Shown one piece after another: positions 28,779-38,563 of a stretch of 64,000 bases of DNA. The position numbers were made by a program, and so were the translations under genes. The DNA is from Bacteroidales bacterium M8 (GTDB lineage: Bacteria; Bacteroidota; Bacteroidia; Bacteroidales; Muribaculaceae). The stretch lies in contig LUJS01000046.1 in assembly GCA_001689495.1 (NCBI GenBank), positions 36,551 to 100,550 of the forward strand. Reading direction: 5' to 3'. Below the pieces are notes generated by a model. That model had not been told where the DNA came from. It made no database searches and was given only the letters and a program-made list of their open reading frames with translations. Each line of letters opens with the position of its first letter. Positions within the stretch are counted from its first letter, which is position 1.

Positions 28779-29381
28779 ATGAACCACAAGAAACTCAACC
28801 TGACCCCCAGCTTCGTCAAAGTGCCGGAGCGTCTCAAAAGCATCAAGCAGATGCTCAACCCCGACGTGCTCACTTTCTGCGCACAGAATCCCAGCAACGG
28901 ATATCCTGTCATCGATCCGCACCATCACCTCCATATCGTATCGGAAAGCGGCATGACTGACAAAGTCGAAGCTGACATCAACAAGGCAGACAAGGAGCGC
29001 ATCCTCAAGACTGTCCAGCACATATTCGCCGTTCTCCCTGATGACGAGTATGCCGTTCTTCACGAGTCGGCCAAGAAGAGCAAGACCCCAACCATCACGC
29101 GCGTGTTCACCAAGAAGATTACCAAAGACTATTTGGCCTCATTTGATCCCGGAACTCTTCTGGGCCTTCTGGAAAAGCCTATGGTCAATCCCAACAACGG
29201 TATTGAGGTAGCACACTTCGTCCCCATGTCTATGTGAGTCGAAGAGGCAGAAGCAGCTCTGGAGACAGAAGATCTCGACAACGGTACTCACGATGTAATC
29301 TCTCACTACATCAATATCGTTGAGGACGTTGACCTCAATGGCATCTACGACCCCATTCTGGAATCCCTTATGGCAAACTAA
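28779..29381 (+). pseudogene. Unknown element protein with in-frame TGA near the end
   Basis: A frame of 200 codons starts at ATG 28779 (MNHKKLNLTPSFVK). A TGA at 29235-29237 follows FVPMSM. The same frame continues without a break for 47 acidic residues (VEEAEAALETEDLD...HYINIVEDVDLNGIYDPILESLMAN) to TAA at 29379. Codon use is alike on both sides, so either a Trp codon mutated to TGA or the native protein ends early. No family is recognised; the protein is mixed helical. Its place between a tail-anchored protein and a RepA-like ATPase suggests element maintenance. Confidence 0.6.
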
Positions 29382-29431
29382 TCAAATAACAACCGGGGCT
29401 GGGTGACAGACAGCCCCCAACCTATCAATAA

Positions 29432-30726
29432 ATGATAACTAATATTCCTATACCACCGTCCGCACTCTCTGGTGGCACTAATAGCGTTACCAAAATCACT
29501 GTGCGAAATTCGATGCCTCGTATCAAAGGAGGCTTCTGCGGGTGCCACACTGAATATGTCGGCCCCAATCCTGTTTCTAACTACGCGAAACTTGTTGTCC
29601 TTGAACTCATAAAAGGACTTGGAGCATCAACTATCGTTCTGGGAATCTGGTTCGCAAAAGAGAAAATTAAAAGAGAGATGGGATGGGGCAAATCTTCCAA
29701 CGAACCAGCTTCGAGTCCGGTGGAATCGACCAATACTCCTTCCCTTCCCACAGACATAAGCCCTGCCCCGACAACAAGTGACTTTGGCAATGACATTGCT
29801 GAAGCAGTCAAAAATGGAGCACCTGTTAAGGTGTGTGGCGAGCATCTCTACGAGGGTGACCGTGCCGTATTTGTAAGCGGACCCGGTGTCGGCAAATCCA
29901 TCGCAGCAGGACAGCTTGCCATCAGTCTCGGCTCCGGACAGCCTTGCGGTCTCTTCCCTGGTGAAAATGACTCCGGTCCGCAGCAGGTCCTCCTGATTGA
30001 TGCAGAACAGGAGGAAGAAGATCTATTCCAGCGCTATGGCAAAATGATCGGGAAAGTACCCGGTAATATCAGGCGTATGACCAACTGCCATTTCTGCTCT
30101 CCTGAAGAGGCTTGTGCGGCAATAGACGAGGTGATCTCTGGGTGGCACGAAAACGGCACTGTGATAATAGACAATATCGCCTCACTGTTCAGTATTCAAA
30201 GCCCCGAGAAGGTTCGTACTTTCTACGCAAAGCTGCGGAGCACTCAAGCGTCTGCCAAGGCACGTGGGTTCAAACTCACACTTATCATCATCTGCCATGA
30301 AGCCAAGAGTGCCACAAAACTCACTCTCAAATCCATACAGGGATCCGGAATATCGGTAACTTCGCGGCCTCGGTCTTTGCTCTTGGTCACTCTTCCATCG
30401 GCACCGGCAAGAGATACCTCAAGGTCCTCAAGGCGCGGCGGTCGCCCAAGCCCGGTAATGTTTATCTCCTCGATCTCCTAACCGAGCCTTTCTTCCATTT
30501 CGAGAATCAGGGCGAGATATCCGAGGCTGAGGCTGTCGGGACTGCTCAGACTAAACCTGTCGAGGTGTCACCTACCCCAACGCCTGCCTTGGGAGGCCGC
30601 AAGTTGTCCGATGCAGAGATTGAAGAGCTCAAGCTCCTTAGAGACCAAGGTGAAAGCGTATACTTCCTTTCCAAACGATTTAGAGTGAATCGCAATACGG
30701 TTAATAAATACCTTAAGTCGAAGTAA
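29432..30726 (+). pseudogene. RepA-like (AAA_25) ATPase with membrane segment and C-terminal HTH, one frameshift
   Basis: The N-terminus has a hydrophobic helix (about residues 55-75, LVVLELIKGLGASTIVLGIWF) and a Pro/Ser linker. A RecA-fold domain follows: Walker A GPGVGKSIAAG, Walker B-like VLLIDAEQEEEDL and TVIIDNIASLF, and LTLIIICHEAKS. Near 30347-30351 the frame must shift by one base (GSG then NIGNFAASVFALGHSSIGTGKRYLK) to keep the family's C-terminal sensor. The restored frame of about 431 codons ends in an HTH (LSDAEIEELKLLRDQGESVYFLSKRFRVNRNTVNKYLK). As written it stops early in the wrong frame at 30481. Plausibly a replication or helicase-loader protein of the element. Confidence 0.8.
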
Positions 30727-30791
30727 ACCACTGTACACTGTATATTTTCATATCGAGGGAGGGCCTATTTGAGGTCCTCCCTCGTGCTTTG

Positions 30792-30916
30792 TTGACACCA
30801 TGTCATATTCCATATTTATTAGAGTGTCACCCCAAAAAGGGACTAATTCTCCACCCATTTGACATAGTGTCAACCACCTTATACATCGGCACTTATACTA
30901 TGACACCCCGATGTCA
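30792..30916. repeat. TGACA/TGTCA iteron-like repeats downstream of the RepA-like gene
   Basis: Inverted pairs of TGACA and TGTCA occur at 30793-30805, 30860-30872 (part of the palindrome TTGACATAGTGTCAA, 30859-30873) and 30901-30916. A half-site GTGTCAC lies at 30824-30830. They fall in an A+T-rich gap of about 330 bp with no gene. This would suit an origin or a binding region for the adjacent ATPase/HTH protein. Confidence 0.5.
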
Positions 30917-30925
30917 ATCATGACT

Positions 30926-30958
30926 GCTACCCCTGAATGGGGGTAGCAACATTTTTAT
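30926..30958. terminator. Hairpin with following T-run (possible terminator)
   Basis: GCTACCCC and GGGGTAGC pair with a 6-base loop (30926-30947). AACATTTTTA follows. It could terminate + strand transcription from the RepA-like operon or be part of the origin region. Confidence 0.45.
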
Positions 30959-31057
30959 ATGCTAAAATAACATATTCTCTCGACTATTCCCTCATCACAA
31001 CGATGAGTCTGATGGCTATATACGTGGGGAAATATATTATTTCGAGGACTTTACTTT

Positions 31058-32115
31058 TCAACATTTAAAGTTACATTGGCTGGTAATGCGCTCGTCTGGA
31101 CCGGTGGCCCGGGTCCTTGCCACTCGGCGCTCCCCGACCGAAGAGTTTTTTGTTGTCAGATTACGAAAGGCCTCGGTATCCACATATTCGCTTTGGCGGC
31201 GGATGACCGCAAACATGCGGTAGATAAGCTTGAATTTGACGGCGTTCATGACGCAGCCGTGAGACTTGCCCTCTGCCCGTTTGCGTTCGTAATATGCCCT
31301 GAACTGCGCGTCGTGTCTTACTGCGCCGCGGGCACCTTCGGTTAGTACGGCCTTTATCTCGTTGTGTCCGGCTTTGCTGACGTGGTCACCGTTTCTTACG
31401 GATGTACCGGATTGATTTGACAGCGGTCACACGCAACTGAACTTGGCATATTGTCTGGCCGTCTGAAAACGCGTGAAGTTGCCTGTGGCTATTATTGTCA
31501 TCAGCGCGTTTACCATTCCTATACCCGGAAGTGAGGTCAGAAGTTTGTAATTGGTCGCTATGGACTCGTCGGAGGCGATTGTCATCACCGTCTTGACCAG
31601 ATTCTGATACTTGGTCCTGGTCCGGACTGCCGTCTGCCGTACATTACGTTGCTGGCGCAGACGCTTGATGGTCGGAGACTCCGGAGCCGATGGCGTGAGT
31701 TTCTCACGCATGGTGTATACATAGTCGGCAATGAACTGTTCGTCCTCCTTGTCAGTCTTGTTGCGACCTCTGGCACCGGCGTTTTTGACGTCCTGAGGAT
31801 GTAGATATACAAATGTGATTTGCTTGCTGTGACACCATTCGGCCAACGCCGTGGAATAAGATCCGGTGTATTCCATCGCGATGACCGAGTCCTTAATACT
31901 GATTTTGAAAGAACTCAGCCATTAGCGCATGGTCTGAAAGCCCGCGACAGAGTTGTCTACCCGGATATGATTGAAGGTCCGGTAATCCTTGCCTCGTTCC
32001 CCATAATTCTACTTAACCACGAAAAAACGAATGCGTGTGCCGTCATGCATCTTGCGTTGAACTATCTCTATATCGAGATAATCTGAGAGTTGTTTTGCTT
32101 TTGCTTTTTTTTCAT
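31058..32115 (-). mobile_element. IS110-family transposase relic
   Basis: One frame reads KAKAKQLSDYLDIEIV...FFVVK*NYGERGKDYRTFNHI...TMR*WLSSFKIS...AMEYTGSYSTALAEW, LHPQDVKNAGARGRNKTDKEDEQFIADYV (DEDD-type region), LLTSLPGIGMVNALMTIIATGNF (transposase_20), then V*PLSNQSGTSV and a C-terminal region ending near 31058. Three in-frame stops (TAG 32009-32011, TAA 31922-31924, TGA 31427-31429) and probably a one-base slip in an A8 run after the ATG at 32115 make it non-functional. No clear terminal repeats are seen, as is usual for IS110. Confidence 0.82.
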
Positions 32116-32246
32116 ACCCTATACTATCGTATATTGATTGAAGGGTTGTTTTTACTTTGGCAGCAGTATATCTGTGACCTTGCTGAAAATATGACCGGCA
32201 CCGGTTAATTATCTTCTTTCGGTATAATTGATTCTTTATAGTTGTC

Positions 32247-33895
32247 TCAATAGTTAATTCTGGCTAACTCATCCGGTCCGATTAGATTGTAATATTCATG
32301 GTATTTTAACTCGATGAAGGGATTGCTTAATAAAAACGGCACATAAGCAGGATATGCTGTAATAAACGTACTGTAAAGTTTCATTTTAGCCTCAAAGGTA
32401 TCCGCATGATTGAACGATCGCTCGAAGTTGCGCAACTCTATTGATTTAGCATTATACGATGCCATCTGATTACGAATGGCTGATTTGAGAAAGAGAGGAT
32501 TGTTATAGAACTGCGCTTTATTACAAAATAGATTATGTTCTGCTACTGCTACCAAGAGATTAGTTTGTAATGTATAATGACTTTTAACATCATCAATCAC
32601 ATCAAGATAATTGGTCGAGTACTGATTGTTCGGGTCTCTATTCTTTACAATGTTTATAAGTGATTTTTTCAAGTGCTCATCGCCATTATTGTAGTTCTCA
32701 ACGATAATCTGTGATTCCATGAGTTTCTTCTCAATGGCTAGCATTTATTCTGCCTCGTTAGGTACGGAAGGCTTGGTGCGATAGTATATTACAGCACTAT
32801 ATTTGAAAGGATTCGTATCCAACCTTTGTCTACCTAACATCTGGGGTAAATCAATGGTCGTATCATGCACTTCCCAATCCTTCGAACCGTCAAGGAAGAT
32901 ATATGTAAAAGCTGAGTGGCTGTAGAAATCTCTTCCTTCAAAACTTGCTTTGCTACAAAATGTGAAGGTCGTATTTTTCGGATTCACGCTGTCAGTGGAT
33001 TGATTATCGATCTTAAATCCCATATTAGCAAGTTTATCGGCATACTTGTTGGTTGACGATATTAGGATCGTGACTTCTCCAGGCATCAAGTTATTTTCAC
33101 TGATGAGTTGGAAGATTGTCTTGACCCCATTGATAAAGAACACAGCCTCTTTTGACTCGTATACAGCACCATTTACAATATTACGGGCAAAGTAACCATT
33201 AAGCCTGTAGTCTGATATAATCCCGCCTATTATTTTTTTGCTGATTCTCCCTTTTTCATCATTACCTCTTTTATGGTCGGTTCCACTATTACATTTGGAT
33301 CCCATTCGAGTTTATAATAATCAACATACTGAAATTCTGGTAATGCCACAAGATAAGTATCACAAATTGGAGTCGCAGACATATAGCAGATATTCTTGGC
33401 TTCGGTATCCAGTATCTTCAAAAACTCCAAATCAACCTTGCCTTTGAATGTGGCATCACTTATCAGACATTGGAACTCATCAGTCAGAAAAAGAAAAATA
33501 TCAATTATTCTCCTGTATTTAAGCTCTTCTATAACATATTTTGCTGAATCAAGAGTCACTAATATAACAGGAATATTGGTATTTCCGAATACCAGAGTGC
33601 ATGTATCGAGATATGACCGTAGCCTATCTTTTAATTGTGGGACCGGAACTTTTGCTGATTCTCTGAATAAATGATATTCAGGATGTTGTTGTGATTTATT
33701 CAACAATACCCCCGTTCTTGGTGAAATCATAACAAGGGGTCGGACGGAGTTGATAAAGAACTCCGTGCCTCCACAACCTGTCAGTGATTTGTCTAATATG
33801 TATTTCCCATTAAAAGGAAGTCTCATCTTTAACAATTCATTTACCTGAGACATATATCTTACATTCTCAGGCATTCTTATTATATTCTTTTTCAT
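32247..33895 (-). pseudogene. DEAD/DEAH-like superfamily 2 helicase, frameshifted
   Basis: The first part (from 33895) has KYILDKSLTGCGGTE (Walker A variant), LFLTDEFQCL (Walker B-like) and CYMSATP (motif III). The second helicase lobe carries ILISSTNKYADKL and DLPQMLGRQRLDTNPFKY (motif VI), in the -1 frame after an A7 run at 33233-33239 (coding strand). An in-frame TAA at 32745-32747 separates a further 165-codon tail (MLAIEKKLMESQ...LARINY), which may be the protein's C-terminus or a separate gene. The restored length is about 549 codons. The upstream neighbour is primase-like, so the pair probably served replication of the element. Confidence 0.75.
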
Positions 33896-34083
33896 ATTGT
33901 TTTTCCGGTAGCGATACAGAGATCGTGCACACTTTTTTGATATATATCCAAATTTCCTTTAAAGAATAGATGTATTTTTCATATTTCATGCGTTCATTTA
34001 GGCCACCGCCGCATGAGGTGGTAATCAAAATTAAAGTGTGAAAGTGAAGAGGATAGTTGCAGTACCCTATATTCACAGTCTCT

Positions 34084-34993
34084 TTAATAAAAAAACTTTC
34101 TTCCATATTCATTTTTCTTATAAGTATATGCTCCGTTGACTTGTTTGAGAATCTCCTGCTCAGTGAAATCATTATCTATCCATCCATCCACCTGTCATAA
34201 ATAATTCCAACGCCATATCCTTCGGTACTCCATATTCACATAATTGACAAGCACATTTGAATACTGAATTCGCCCTATGACCTCTCTGCCAATATTCCTG
34301 ATGATTCTTTTTCCATGAGCTCATAAGGATATTGACAATACTTTGAGGCGATTTTGGTTTCTTCCCAAATTGTATGTTTATATTAGGGTTAACTACCGGG
34401 CTATTACCAACAACAGGGATGAAATGATAAGGTTGCGGAGATGGGGTGATCCATATTTCTTCGTCCCATGCCAGGTATGTTTTACGACTGAGGTCCTTAC
34501 AACTTATATCAAGCTGTGATAGATCGAACAATCCCATGACTTGCTCGTACATCTCTCTATGTTTTGTGGCATCGGAGTTATCATGTAGGATAAGAGCCTT
34601 GAAACGGAATTTCTTGAATGTCCTGAATATCGCAAGTACATACGGCAATGATTTAAGCTTAGCCATAGTCGCCTGCATTTCACATTCACTGCTGATATGG
34701 TCGAAATCAAAAGCGGTGACATTGGAGTAGGTGGAGATTCTGTGTCCGTCCCACTCACCATTGAAAGTCACGACCGGAACGTACAGCCTTTTCCATTCAT
34801 TCTGTATTGTTTCGTCAGCTTGAAGTCTAATTGCCTCTGTAATATCCTTAAGTGTATAATTTCCAAGTCTCTGGTCTGAAAGTGAATACATTCCTATTCT
34901 GATAAAATCAAGCACTTCATCGATAGTTACGGCTCGCAGACTGAATTTTGTCCATTCTATTCTCTGAGCAAGTGTTATAGTTGTATTCTTCAT
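34084..34993 (-). pseudogene. BT4734/VirE-N-like primase-associated protein, frameshifted by a GGAT repeat
   Basis: From 34993 the sequence reads TLAQRIEWTKFSLRAVTIDEVLDFIRIG, then LYVPVVTFNGEWDGHRISTYSNVTAFDFDHI, the N-terminal domain found in BT4734-like and VirE-N proteins of Bacteroides mobile elements. Near the C-terminus a (GGAT)3 tandem repeat on the coding strand (34178-34189) pushes the frame to an early stop (GGWMDR*). With two copies the frame continues as GGWIDNDFTEQEILKQVNGAYTYKKNEYGRKFFY and ends at 34084. Restored length is about 301 aa. It lies upstream of the helicase. Confidence 0.78.
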
Positions 34994-35081
34994 TATTTCT
35001 GGGTATTTTCATTACGTTATTAAGGAAATTAAGGTGCCATAAATAGCGCAAAATATCATTTTATGGCTGCAAAAACGTAAC

Positions 35082-35116
35082 AAAAAAGACAGGTCTCGCA
35101 ATGCAAGAACCTGTCT
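35082..35116 (-). terminator. Intrinsic terminator after the HNH gene
   Basis: On the - strand AGACAGGT and ACCTGTCT form the stem, with a 14-base loop that can pair partly, followed by a run of six T. It is about 100 nt after the HNH stop. Confidence 0.75.
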
Positions 35117-35212
35117 CATAAATTCATAATTATCAACTTAATAGTATCAGAAAAAACCGAAGTTCCAACTGACTATTATTCAATGATTCATATTTTTGCT
35201 ATTCTTGTCTTA

Positions 35213-35812
35213 TTAGATTACAGATTGTATGAGTTCTGAGACTCCATACTTCATTTTCTTTGGACCATAACGTGTCTCTATCATTATTTCTACAAATTCA
35301 TTGACTTTAACTATTTGATCCATATCACTGTCATATATGAGATCTTGTTGTGGTACCGTCTTTCCAAATTGTTTTACTTCGCCGGTCTTCACATTAATTT
35401 GAATATCGTCTTTCTCTCCAAACAGTTCTTTCCAGTCCTCGTTTTTGTAGAACAAGTCATTATACTTTCGCATCGATATCCATTCAAGGTTATCCTTATG
35501 ACAGTTGCTTTTGTTACCGTCTTTATGAAATACCCTGGCAACACATCCCGGGTTACCCTTAAAGCACCTGATGACAAGATCATCGACACGCTTTACGCCA
35601 TGATCCTTTGTCTTGATTATAGCGTTGCCATTCTTATCTTCATTGATAGTCAATTTATAGGGAGGTCTTGATGGCAATATAGATCCGACATCACTCTTAT
35701 TTCGTCGATATATAGATTTCCCATCTTCACTCACCAACATACCCGGGATAGCGAAAAAAGGTCTATGTTCTTTCCCGTTAATATTTTGGGGTTGTTCTTT
35801 GTAAGCATTCAT
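35213..35812 (-). CDS. NUMOD4/HNH-type endonuclease-like protein
   Basis: 199 aa. An N-terminal NUMOD4-like part (FFAIPGMLVSEDGKSIYRRN) and an HNH-type core, VDDLVIRCFKGNPGCVARVFHKDGNKSNCHKDNLEWIS, match the phage/mobile-element HNH pattern (V...HKDGNKxNN...NLEW). The C-terminal 70 residues are acidic and unrecognised. The gene overlaps the upstream small gene by 4 nt (ATGA) and is followed by a terminator. It may be a free-standing homing-type nuclease. Catalytic competence cannot be judged, since one His of the usual set is not obvious. Confidence 0.75.
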   Translation of the reverse strand: MNAYKEQPQNINGKEHRPFFAIPGMLVSEDGKSIYRRNKSDVGSILPSRPPYKLTINEDKNGNAIIKTKDHGVKRVDDLVIRCFKGNPGCVARVFHKDGNKSNCHKDNLEWISMRKYNDLFYKNEDWKELFGEKDDIQINVKTGEVKQFGKTVPQQDLIYDSDMDQIVKVNEFVEIMIETRYGPKKMKYGVSELIQSVI

Positions 35813-36111
35813 AAACTCTTGGTTTTATTTGAATTAATTACTAATTTCACATTGAGCTCTTCTTCAATATACCGAACGAGCCCTTTATATGAATCTATAC
35901 GCCTGCGCCTTCGGGGTACAATGGAATATATCTCAGCCAACGAAATTTTGATACAGAGTCCGCTTTTAAAACAGATTTTCATATACTTCTCTAAGGCTTC
36001 GATATCCTCCCTGAATTTTTCCGGAACAATTATTTTTCTGTTGTCTTTTGCTATGACATCAGGGGCAACACATTCCTGACTGCCGGGAAACGAATCTCTT
36101 TCATCACCCAA
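35809..36111 (-). CDS. Small basic protein of unknown function, coupled to the HNH gene
   Basis: 100 aa with a charged helix-rich sequence (NRKIIVPEKFREDIEALEKYMKICFKSGL) and a basic stretch (IVPRRRRRIDSYKGLVRYIEEEL) that could bind DNA. The 4-nt overlap with the next gene indicates co-translation. No family is recognised. Confidence 0.6.
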   Translation of the reverse strand: MGDERDSFPGSQECVAPDVIAKDNRKIIVPEKFREDIEALEKYMKICFKSGLCIKISLAEIYSIVPRRRRRIDSYKGLVRYIEEELNVKLVINSNKTKSL

Positions 36112-36433
36112 CGATTTTTGTATAAAGAAATTATCATAATATTATTTATTTCACCAATAAGGTTATAGAGCGAAATTAGCGCCATTTTGTATGATTTCAT
36201 GCCTATTTATTCTTTTTATAAGGAATATCTACGATACTTCCAGCCAAAATAAGTCTTTTGAAATTCACCCAGAGTGATTATACGCTTCATATACAATATC
36301 TCTGTTTCTTTGACACGCCCTACTCTATCACAGCCTCAAAAAAAAACCGGACAACTACATATCTAAAACAACAGCGGCAAAGTTTTAAACCTTCACCGCC
36401 GTCATAATATCATTATCGAGAATCCGGAGCTTG
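36112..36433. other. A+T-rich intergenic region, nothing assigned
   Basis: 322 bp between the small gene and the degenerate integrase. There are several short A/T runs and an A9 tract (36337-36345). No clear TAnnTTTG box, hairpin or gene is seen. Confidence 0.5.
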
Positions 36434-37612
36434 TCATGATACAAGCATTTCCGCTATATTGGATGACTTTATTATTGTTTGCCATGAGTGGATGTTCATA
36501 CTGAACGTCAGTTTAACCGGCAGGTGTAGCATCATGCCGATTTTCTTAAGGGAGTCTGCAAATTCGTTTCGTGCTGAAGAATATGAATATGTCCACTTGC
36601 GTTGAATAATGGGAAATAGATACTCGTTGTTATCGCTATGATACTTCTCGATTATAGACATAGCCTTCTCTCCGAGTTCGACCTTGTGTTCTTTCCCTTT
36701 CTGGCGACGTTTATATATCAGCGTATTACCATCCAGATTCTCTCTCTTCAGCATGGCTATGTCTACGAGTTCCATGCCTTTGGTATAGAATCCGAACATA
36801 AACATGTCGCGTGCTAAATCCAGTGACCTGTCGGTGGATAGATCCAGATGTTCAATCATACGTATGGACTTTAAGTCAAGTCCATCATTCTTGGGACTGT
36901 GATCTGGACGGGGAATGTTAGTCTTTATATTATCAGGCCATGTGAAGTCTGTCGGCAAAAGAAACTCGCGCTCAGCTCTGATCAATGCAGTACGAAGGTT
37001 GCGGAGGTAAAAAGACGCTGTGCTTGGAGTCACTTTGTCGTAAAGATAATCTTTATAACCATCTACGACACTCCCTGTCAAATCCTTAAACGGCATATCC
37101 CTGCCGTCCAAGTATCTGTCGAGACTTATTTGCGTACTACGGAGCGATTTTGCGTAAGGCTTTCCCTCACGGGCATACTCCTGAATCAATGCGGACAGAA
37201 ATCCCTGCAAGGTCGAGATGTCAAAGTTTGCAATACTCTTCTTGGTCCGCTCAAAGTATTCAGAGTATAATTTTGAAATTTTGGCGACATCATCACATAC
37301 CGGATATTTCCCGCCAAAATGACTTATCCTATCTTTGTACGGATTGTTGTGCAAGAGAGCTTTTGTCGCCGAATCTACAATATCATCAAGCGAGATGTCA
37401 GAATTTCTTTTCTGCAAATCCTCTATCACACAGTAGATAGTCATCAGATCAAATGCAATCTGCTCCTTGGCCTCAGACAACACGGACTCGTCAGATCCGC
37501 GCACGCTACCGGAGACAATCCGCTCAGTCTTATCCTTGCGAATGCTATAGTATACCGACCCTGCTGCCCCGGCGGTGCGTGATTTTCGGAATCTTGCAGA
37601 TAAGGAAAACAT
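36434..37612 (-). pseudogene. Degenerate tyrosine recombinase, probably inactive
   Basis: 392 aa. An N-terminal domain of the Bacteroides integrase type (SARFRKSRTAGAAGSVYYSIRKD) is followed by a SAM-like domain and a catalytic region. The first active-site Arg position reads FYTKGMELVD (Lys), the HxxR block reads MNIHSWQTI with Ile in place of Arg, and the frame stops at LVS before the GH...Y block. Two or three catalytic residues are therefore missing. It sits 7 nt beyond the end of the capsule operon and may be the relic of a phase-variation recombinase (Tsr/Mpi type) or of the mobile element. Confidence 0.75.
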
Positions 37613-37618
37613 TCAGAC

Positions 37619-38563
37619 TTATCTCTCTGCTCTCATCGGGTTATTTAGGAAGTCTTCGTAGGCAAGACGGATGCCGTCGGGAAGTTCTGTCCTGTATGTC
37701 CAGCCAAGTCCGGTTGCCTTACTTACATCAAGAAGCTTACGCGGTGTACCGTTGGGGCGGGTGGTATCCCAAAGGATTTTGCCTTCATAGCCGACAATCG
37801 AGGCTACCAACTCTGTCAGTTCCTTTATGGTCAACTCCTTACCGGTTCCTGCATTGACGGTCTCGTTGCCGCTGTAGTTGTTCATCAGGAATACACACAG
37901 GTTTGCCAGATCATCGACATAGAGGAACTCGCGTAACGGACTGCCATCACCCCAGCATGTCACGGTTTCGGCTCCCGATTCCTTTGCCTCGTGGAATCGA
38001 CGAATAAGTGCGGGAAGTACATGACTATGTTCGGGATGATAATTATCGTTCGGGCCGTAGAGGTTGGTCGGCATCACCGAGATATAGTCTGTCCCGTACT
38101 GCTTATTCAGATATTCACAGTATTTCAGACCACTGATCTTGGCGAGTGCATAAGCCTCGTTTGTCTTCTCAAGCTCGGAGGTCAGCAGGCAACTTTCCGG
38201 CATAGGCTGAGGAGCCATGCGAGGATATATGCAGGATGAACCAAGGAATTCAAGTTTCTTGCAACCATTCTTCCAAGCTGCATGGATGACATTCATCTCA
38301 AGCATCATGTTGTCATACATGAAGTCTGCAAGCGCAGACGAATTAGCTATGATGCCACCGACTTTAGCTGCCGCCAGAAAGACATACTCCGGTTTCTCGG
38401 AAGCAAAAAAATCGTTTACGGCCCGCTGATTGATCAGGTCGAGTTCCTTATGGGTACGGGTTATGATATTGGTATATCCTTGACGCTGTAGCTCGCGGAC
38501 AATGGCAGAGCCGACCATCCCACGATGGCCGGCCACATAGATCTTGGAGTCCTTCTGCATCAT
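37619..38563 (-). CDS. fcl: GDP-L-fucose synthase
   Basis: 314 aa, normal length. NAD(P)-binding motif VAGHRGMVGSAIVREL, then AAAKVGGI, GSSCIYP and the YALAK catalytic Tyr-Lys motif. It converts GDP-4-keto-6-deoxymannose to GDP-L-fucose by epimerisation and reduction. The start overlaps the stop of gmd (ATGATG), so the two are coupled. With the GT11 fucosyltransferase at 43990-44871, this indicates fucose in the capsule. It is intact, but gmd upstream carries an amber codon, so substrate supply is in doubt unless another gmd exists. Confidence 0.95.
   Translation of the reverse strand: MMQKDSKIYVAGHRGMVGSAIVRELQRQGYTNIITRTHKELDLINQRAVNDFFASEKPEYVFLAAAKVGGIIANSSALADFMYDNMMLEMNVIHAAWKNGCKKLEFLGSSCIYPRMAPQPMPESCLLTSELEKTNEAYALAKISGLKYCEYLNKQYGTDYISVMPTNLYGPNDNYHPEHSHVLPALIRRFHEAKESGAETVTCWGDGSPLREFLYVDDLANLCVFLMNNYSGNETVNAGTGKELTIKELTELVASIVGYEGKILWDTTRPNGTPRKLLDVSKATGLGWTYRTELPDGIRLAYEDFLNNPMRAER

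Noticed and set aside
30792..30947. CRISPR-like repeats
   Set aside because: Units are short, inverted and unevenly spaced, with no constant repeat-spacer pattern.
33867..34172. A 101-codon - strand frame between primase-like and helicase genes
   Set aside because: It is an out-of-frame reading of the restored C-terminus of the primase-like gene and the following gap.
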